A stretch of 27,920 nt of DNA from UBA724 sp964229545. GTDB taxonomy: Bacteria > Bacteroidota > Bacteroidia > Flavobacteriales > Flavobacteriaceae. The notes beneath the pieces were generated by a model. It was given only the letters and a program-made list of their open reading frames with translations, ran no database searches and was not told the origin of the DNA. This document shows, one piece after another, positions 24,041 to 27,920 of this stretch. The first letter of the stretch is position 1; each line of letters starts with the position of its first letter. Both the position numbers and the translations under genes were made by a program. The stretch lies in the NCBI GenBank assembly GCA_964229545.1, contig CAXRDP010000036.1, positions 1-27,920 on the forward strand. The letters are read 5' to 3'.

Positions 24041-24043
24041 GCC

Positions 24044-25138
24044 ATGAAAGCAGGTATTGTAGGCCTACCCAACGTAGGCAAATCCACCTTATTCAACTGC
24101 CTTTCCAACGCCAAGGCCCAAAGTGCCAATTTCCCTTTTTGTACCATAGAACCCAATATCGGGGTGGTCAATGTGCCCGATGCACGACTAGAAAGATTGG
24201 AGCAGTTGGTAGCGCCCGAACGGGTGGTGCCCGCCACGGTGGAAATTGTAGACATCGCCGGTTTGGTCAAAGGTGCGAGCAAAGGCGAGGGCTTGGGCAA
24301 TCAATTTCTGAGCAACATCCGCGAGACAGATGCCATACTGCATGTGTTGCGTTGTTTTGACAATGACAACATTGTGCATGTCGACGGCTCTGTGGATCCG
24401 ATTCGTGACAAAGAAACCATCGATCTAGAACTCCAACTTAAAGACTTGGAGTCTGTCGAAAAGCGTTTGGAAAAAGTCAGTCGGGCGGCACGAACGGGCG
24501 ACAAAGAAGCCGCCAAAGAACAAGCCGTTCTACAACAACTCAAAACCGCTTTGGAATCGGCACAATCGGTGCGATCCATTGCCTTGTCGGACGATGACCG
24601 TTTGGCCTATGTGCGTCCCTTACAGCTTATCACAGACAAGCCGGTGTTGTATGTCTGCAATGTCGAGGAGTCTGCTGCGGTTTCTGGAAATGCCTATGTA
24701 GACAAGGTGCGCCAAGTGGCCCAAGCCGAACAGGCACAAATTCTTGTGCTGGCGGTCTCTACTGAAGCCGATATCAACGAACTGGACAGCTACGAAGAGA
24801 GACAACTGTTTTTGGAAGACATCGGACTGGAAGAACCCGGTGCGGCCAAGCTGATCCGTGCAGCCTATGATTTGCTCAACCTTCAGACCTACTTTACGGC
24901 AGGTAAAAAAGAAGTGCGCGCTTGGACCATCCGTAAAGGTGCCACCGCACCCCAAGCGGCAGGTGTGATACATACCGATTTCGAAAAAGGCTTTATCAGG
25001 GCAGAAGTGATTGCCTATGCCGACTATGACCAGTATGAGTCTGAAGCCAAGGTCAAAGAAGCGGGAAAGATGCGTGTTGAGGGCAAAGACTATACCGTCC
25101 ATGACGGTGATGTGATGCACTTCCGCTTTAATGTCTAA
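24044..25138 (+). CDS. ychF: ribosome-associated ATPase YchF (Obg-like ATPase 1 family)
   Basis: A 364-residue universally conserved P-loop protein that binds the ribosome and hydrolyses ATP rather than GTP. The P-loop is GLPNVGKST (residues 7-15), G3 is DIAGLVKGASKGEG, and the usual NKxD is replaced by NVEE, which favours adenine. A coiled-coil helical insert follows (about 125-185). The C-terminal TGS domain (about 280-364) includes FTAGKKEVRAWTI, TDFEKGFIRAEV and GKDYTVHDGDVMHFRFNV. Length is standard. It starts 3 bases after ferredoxin and ends 7 bases before the facing CBS gene. Confidence 0.97.
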   Translation: MKAGIVGLPNVGKSTLFNCLSNAKAQSANFPFCTIEPNIGVVNVPDARLERLEQLVAPERVVPATVEIVDIAGLVKGASKGEGLGNQFLSNIRETDAILHVLRCFDNDNIVHVDGSVDPIRDKETIDLELQLKDLESVEKRLEKVSRAARTGDKEAAKEQAVLQQLKTALESAQSVRSIALSDDDRLAYVRPLQLITDKPVLYVCNVEESAAVSGNAYVDKVRQVAQAEQAQILVLAVSTEADINELDSYEERQLFLEDIGLEEPGAAKLIRAAYDLLNLQTYFTAGKKEVRAWTIRKGATAPQAAGVIHTDFEKGFIRAEVIAYADYDQYESEAKVKEAGKMRVEGKDYTVHDGDVMHFRFNV

Positions 25139-25157
25139 AAAACCCTTAGAACAGGGT
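25137..25157 (-). terminator. weak hairpin terminator of the CBS-domain gene
   Basis: ACCCT at 25142-25146 pairs with AGGGT at 25153-25157 around a six-base loop. On the minus strand it is followed by a run of six T. The stem overlaps the CBS stop codon, and the T run overlaps the ychF stop. The five-base-pair stem makes it a modest candidate. Confidence 0.4.
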
Positions 25158-25559
25158 CAGCAGAAACTTTATCAAATCTGTGGTGGTCACGATGCCCACC
25201 AGTTCGTCCTCATCCATCACGGGCAGTGCATGAAACTCATTTTCTGACAACAAAAGCGCTGCGTCATATACGGTGTCTTTGTGTTGGATGGTCAACACAT
25301 CTTTGGTCATGACTTGCTCTATGGTCAGCACATCATACATCAGGGTGGTCAGCTTGTTGCCGTCTATGGTGTTGACAAAGCTGATTTTTTCCAAATCGGT
25401 CTTGCTCAACATCCCTACAATCTCTTTGCCCGACATCACCGGCACATGACGGATGGGCCTGTCTCTGATGAGTTTGGCCACCTGTTGGAGGCTTTGGTTT
25501 TTGTGTACACGAATGACCCTTTTGGTCATGATTTTGGAAATGGGGACACGTTTTTTCAT
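25146..25559 (-). CDS. protein of two CBS domains
   Basis: A 137-residue protein made almost only of a CBS pair, which usually binds adenine nucleotides such as AMP or ATP. The first domain is about residues 6-63, with ISKIMTKRVIRV and IRHVPVMSGKEIVGMLSKTDL. The second is about 79-137, with IEQVMTKDVLTI and FHALPVMDEDELVGIVTTTDL. No transporter, kinase or IMP dehydrogenase domain is attached, so it probably acts as a small energy sensor on another protein. The start is ATG at 25559; a TTG four codons upstream is less likely. It is convergent with ychF and separated by 7 bases. Confidence 0.92.
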   Translation of the reverse strand: MKKRVPISKIMTKRVIRVHKNQSLQQVAKLIRDRPIRHVPVMSGKEIVGMLSKTDLEKISFVNTIDGNKLTTLMYDVLTIEQVMTKDVLTIQHKDTVYDAALLLSENEFHALPVMDEDELVGIVTTTDLIKFLLTLF

Positions 25560-25602
25560 GGGGCAGTACAATTTGGGGTTTGCTCTTTAAAGATACGGAT
25601 TT

Positions 25603-26481
25603 TTACTCTGCCATAAGCGCATATATCGTTTGGTTATGCGGCGCTTCAAACATGACCGTATGGCCTCCGTTCTCGATGGTAACAATTTCCACGCCTTTGG
25701 TGATTAAAAAATTGAGCTCTGCCTGTGTCATACGCCCAACCGCCGTATCGTCTTGGGCATATACATAGACCACATTGGACAGATCTACGTCGTTGAGTCT
25801 TTGGGTGTAGTGCGGTTCGGCGATGGCACCCAACAACAGCAGTTCCACCACATGCCCGTTGTTTTCGGGTTGCATGCTCGGATGTACGGTAGGGGTTGTA
25901 AAATCGGGATAATGGTAAAAGGTACCGTCGATTAGGCCCTCATAGGTGGTGGCTTCGATGTCGAGGCGTCCGGCCATGATGACAAACAAGTCGGCAGCGG
26001 CACTGCCTTTGTCAGCCAAATATTTGGTGGTGACATAGGCACCATATGAGTGCCCGATCACAACCACCCTTTTGTCCATAGCGGTAAAGTGGCTGATCAC
26101 CCGATCGAGAATTTCTGTATTCACCTCTGTTTCTGCTTGGGCGTTTTCCAAACTCAGGTCTGCGCTGTGCAAGTTGTTGTTGTAGGTAAGCACCTGATGG
26201 ATATACACATTGAGTTGGTCGCTGTAGTTGGGAAAGGCTTGTAGGTCTTGCTGTGACAGGCTGGCTGAGGGACCGCCTTGCTCATAAATCCAAACCGTAT
26301 CGGCATCGGGATTTCCGTCTGTGACAAACAAGTCCGTGACCTCGGCAGACAATAGGGTAGGCTGGTAGGGTGGTTCTGGGGGTGGGTCTGTGGTGGTGCC
26401 GCTGTCTTCACTACAAGACCACAGCAAAAAAGCGATAAAGAGATAGCTATAAAAAACAGGTTTAAAACGCAAGGTTTTCAT
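25603..26481 (-). CDS. alpha/beta-hydrolase lipoprotein
   Basis: A 292-residue secreted lipoprotein. The signal sequence ends in the lipobox FLLWSC with acylated Cys23, followed by SEDSGTTTDPPPEPPYQP, a flexible acidic and proline-rich linker. The hydrolase domain has GHSYGAY (nucleophile Ser145), Asp in YAQDDTAVG and His in NGGHTVMF, so the triad is complete. The SEDSG after the lipid Cys resembles the acidic signals that direct lipoproteins to the surface in Bacteroidetes, though this is not a perfect match. The target (ester, lipid or peptide) is unknown. It lies 43 bases from the CBS gene and is probably a separate unit. No TAnnTTTG motif was found in the 114-base gap upstream. Confidence 0.85.
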   Translation of the reverse strand: MKTLRFKPVFYSYLFIAFLLWSCSEDSGTTTDPPPEPPYQPTLLSAEVTDLFVTDGNPDADTVWIYEQGGPSASLSQQDLQAFPNYSDQLNVYIHQVLTYNNNLHSADLSLENAQAETEVNTEILDRVISHFTAMDKRVVVIGHSYGAYVTTKYLADKGSAAADLFVIMAGRLDIEATTYEGLIDGTFYHYPDFTTPTVHPSMQPENNGHVVELLLLGAIAEPHYTQRLNDVDLSNVVYVYAQDDTAVGRMTQAELNFLITKGVEIVTIENGGHTVMFEAPHNQTIYALMAE

Positions 26482-26595
26482 GGGGTAGGATTTGGGGGGT
26501 TTCTACCCTACAAGTTACATAATTTTTGGGAAAGGGGGGTGGTAAAAAATGTAGTGAATTTTTAGATAGGTTTTTAGAAAAAATACGGGGACTTT

Positions 26596-27444
26596 TTACC
26601 TACACAACAAAGCCATGGCGGCGGCGGTTTGGTGTTGGTCTATCAGCTTGGCGGCAAGTTGGTGTTGGGCCAGGGGGGTGGCGGGGATGGCCATGCCCAA
26701 GTCGTCAAAGGCTGTTGCCAAAGGGTAGCGTTCCAGTTTGCCCAGTTGGGCCAGTTGTTCGCCCGTCAATACAGGGCTTTCTTGTATGTGTTTGGGTAGT
26801 CCGTGTACGCCCAGCACCGTACGTGGCAGTTTGTCCATCTCAAAGCGTGCGCTGGGTTCTAAATAGGTGTCCCCGCCCATACGCGCCAAGGGATGGAAGT
26901 TGTTGTGCAAAAAACGGCCGTCTGCATCCATCAAATCGGCTTCTATATGCATACAAACCACCTCACAGATCACCAAATTGCCAGCACCGCCTTGCTTGCC
27001 CAAACTGACAACGTCATTGACCTTGCATTCCAAAGCCACTTGGGCTTCGGCCACATAGGGTGGGCGCACCTGCCTACTGGGATGTGTAGTGAGTCCGGCG
27101 GCCTCAAACTCGTTTGTGGTCGGGGGAAAATCAAAACTCGTCAGTGTCATACGTTCCAACAGGCTTTTGTCTACCAAATTCACCACCACCTCGGGTACCG
27201 CACGCACATTTCGTAAAGTGTCTTTTTCGGTATTGTCACGCACCCGTCGGGAGGGTGAAAAAATCAGTATGGGCGGGTTGGAACTAAAAATATTAAAAAA
27301 GCTAAACGGGCTGAGGTTGGGCTTTCCATCTTTATCTACTGTAGACACAAAAGCAATGGGTCGGGGTGCTACCATACCCAACAGCATGGTGTGCAATGCC
27401 TCGGTAGGGATTTGCTGGGTCTCTATGTGTTTGTGGGTGCTCAT
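26596..27444 (-). CDS. flavin reductase-fold (FMN-binding split barrel) protein
   Basis: A 282-residue protein with the FMN-binding split-barrel domain at about residues 15-190. MVAPRPIAFVSTVDKDG and NLSPFSFFNIFSSNPP are the typical flavin-binding start, and ECKVNDVVSLGK lies in the later strand region. The C-terminal 90 residues are helical (LTGEQLAQLGKLERYPLA) and longer than in simple flavin reductases. The ATG at 27444 overlaps the fumarylacetoacetase stop as ATGA, so it is coupled to tyrosine degradation, where it might supply reduced flavin or handle an aromatic intermediate. That role is an inference; the reaction is not established. Confidence 0.85.
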   Translation of the reverse strand: MSTHKHIETQQIPTEALHTMLLGMVAPRPIAFVSTVDKDGKPNLSPFSFFNIFSSNPPILIFSPSRRVRDNTEKDTLRNVRAVPEVVVNLVDKSLLERMTLTSFDFPPTTNEFEAAGLTTHPSRQVRPPYVAEAQVALECKVNDVVSLGKQGGAGNLVICEVVCMHIEADLMDADGRFLHNNFHPLARMGGDTYLEPSARFEMDKLPRTVLGVHGLPKHIQESPVLTGEQLAQLGKLERYPLATAFDDLGMAIPATPLAQHQLAAKLIDQHQTAAAMALLCR

Positions 27445-27920
27445 AGGGGCGGTAGTATTTGGGTTTCTACCAATCCAAATCCCACGCTAAGGTCTTTGTG
27501 GGTGGCTTTGGCACGCATGCGAATGGTGTCGTAATCTTCCAAAAAAGTGCGTTTCTCTCCAGTGGCCAATTGTAGGGGCTGACTCCCTGCCCATGACAAT
27601 TCTAGCATAGAGCCATAGCTGTCGGGTGTGGGGCCGCTGATGGTACCAGAGGCCATCAAATCGCCCACCCGCAACGGGCAGCCGTTGGAGCTGTGGTGAC
27701 AGAGTTGTTGGACCATGTTCCAATACAAGTATTTGGTATTGGATCGGCAGACGATATTTTCTTGTTGGTCTTTGGGCGCCAGTCCAACCTCTAGGGCAAT
27801 GTCATAGTTTTGCGCGCCCACGGTCTGCAAATAGGGCAGGGGTTTGGGGTCTTGTGTGGGGCCTTCTACACGGAAGGGCGCCAAGGCTTCGGTGGTGACC
27901 ACCCAAGGCGAAACAGAAGA
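27441..27920 (-). CDS. fahA: fumarylacetoacetase, C-terminal part (5' end outside window)
   Basis: The last 159 or so codons of the hydrolase that splits fumarylacetoacetate into fumarate and acetoacetate, the final step of tyrosine catabolism. The frame stays open to the window edge, reading SPWVVTTEALAPF, which matches the internal SPWVV motif of the family, so the gene begins outside. Further hallmarks are YLYWNMVQQLCHHSSNGCPL, GDLMASGTISGPTPDSYGSM and LELSW, which match the C-terminal domain of animal and bacterial FAH closely. The catalytic His and Glu lie in the part that is missing. It is followed by the flavin reductase-fold gene with a 4-base overlap. Confidence 0.95.
   Translation of the reverse strand, partial: SSVSPWVVTTEALAPFRVEGPTQDPKPLPYLQTVGAQNYDIALEVGLAPKDQQENIVCRSNTKYLYWNMVQQLCHHSSNGCPLRVGDLMASGTISGPTPDSYGSMLELSWAGSQPLQLATGEKRTFLEDYDTIRMRAKATHKDLSVGFGLVETQILPPL

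Noticed and set aside
24620..25120. Open frame of 166 codons on the minus strand opposite ychF
   Set aside because: It lies wholly inside a universally conserved gene and has a composition typical of a reverse-complement shadow.
26483..26508. Inverted repeat GGGTAG...CTACCC just before the lipoprotein gene
   Set aside because: Only six pairs around a 14-base spacer, with no promoter motif nearby; too weak to call an operator.
26541..26600. Inverted repeat GGTAAAAA...TTTTTACC at the end of the flavin reductase gene
   Set aside because: The 44-base loop and A/T-rich arms do not form a convincing terminator.
26526..27008. Plus-strand frame of 160 codons crossing the gap and the flavin reductase gene
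   Set aside because: It starts in a G-rich gap and runs antisense through a conserved gene; the translation is rich in Pro, Arg, Cys and Trp with no recognisable fold.
1..27920. A defence island, prophage, transposon or biosynthetic cluster
   Set aside because: I saw no nuclease-effector pairs, integrases, transposases, terminal repeats, phage structural genes or megasynthases; nearly all genes are core metabolism, repair or envelope functions.

Overview
This window looks like a chromosomal segment of a Bacteroidota bacterium, most likely from the Flavobacteriia. The signs are promoters of the TAnnTTTG type in place of the E. coli -10 box, no clear Shine-Dalgarno sequences, many TTG or GTG starts, a TonB receptor with an N-terminal carboxypeptidase-regulatory-like domain, a LuxC-type acyl-CoA reductase beside a dicluster ferredoxin, a DUF6787 gene after serCA, and a dihydroorotase-like protein with a degenerate metal site. 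The genus cannot be resolved. There are no rRNA, tRNA, CRISPR, phage or insertion-sequence signatures, and no gene-free stretch above 300 bases. The longest gap is the 216-base divergent region at 11027-11242.

Layout. At 1-4770 (+) lies the end of an envelope glycan locus: a YfhO membrane protein cut by the window edge, a family-4 glycosyltransferase and a Wzx-like flippase, all touching or overlapping. uvrA (-) runs into the flippase gene tail to tail. At 7680-8435 (+) an ECF sigma factor is followed by a 46-codon gene that overlaps the end of a cysteine-free endonuclease III gene (-). At 9126-12946 come a Bcp-type peroxiredoxin (+), a conserved 484-residue protein of unknown function (-), a VOC-fold protein, an MBL-fold hydrolase and a small membrane-anchored protein (+). 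At 12937-16326 (-) a four-gene block encodes a LolD-like ABC ATPase, a TIGR02757 protein, a non-catalytic dihydroorotase homologue and an esterase. msrA-folE (+, 16444-17570) is overlapped at the 4-nt level and ends in a hairpin shared with the facing receptor gene.

At 17596-23649 (-) lies a long same-strand run: acyl-CoA reductase, serC, serA, DUF6787, a small exported His/Cys-rich protein, and a TonB-dependent receptor with a polyglutamate/histidine loop. The last two look like a metal-uptake pair. Divergent from the reductase, from abutting promoters, are ferredoxin and ychF (+). The right end (-) has a CBS-domain protein, an alpha/beta-hydrolase lipoprotein, a flavin-reductase-fold protein and the 3' part of fumarylacetoacetase (tyrosine breakdown).

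The genome is very tightly packed. All six convergent gene pairs either overlap (42, 14, 4 and 10 bp) or are separated by 25 bp or less. Several TAnnTTTG motifs sit only 13-20 bases from their start codons, which implies very short leaders. I saw no clearly new defence or mobile system. The best leads are the 484-residue unknown protein, the His-rich exported protein with its receptor, the small gene after the sigma factor, and two enzyme homologues that have lost metal or cluster ligands.
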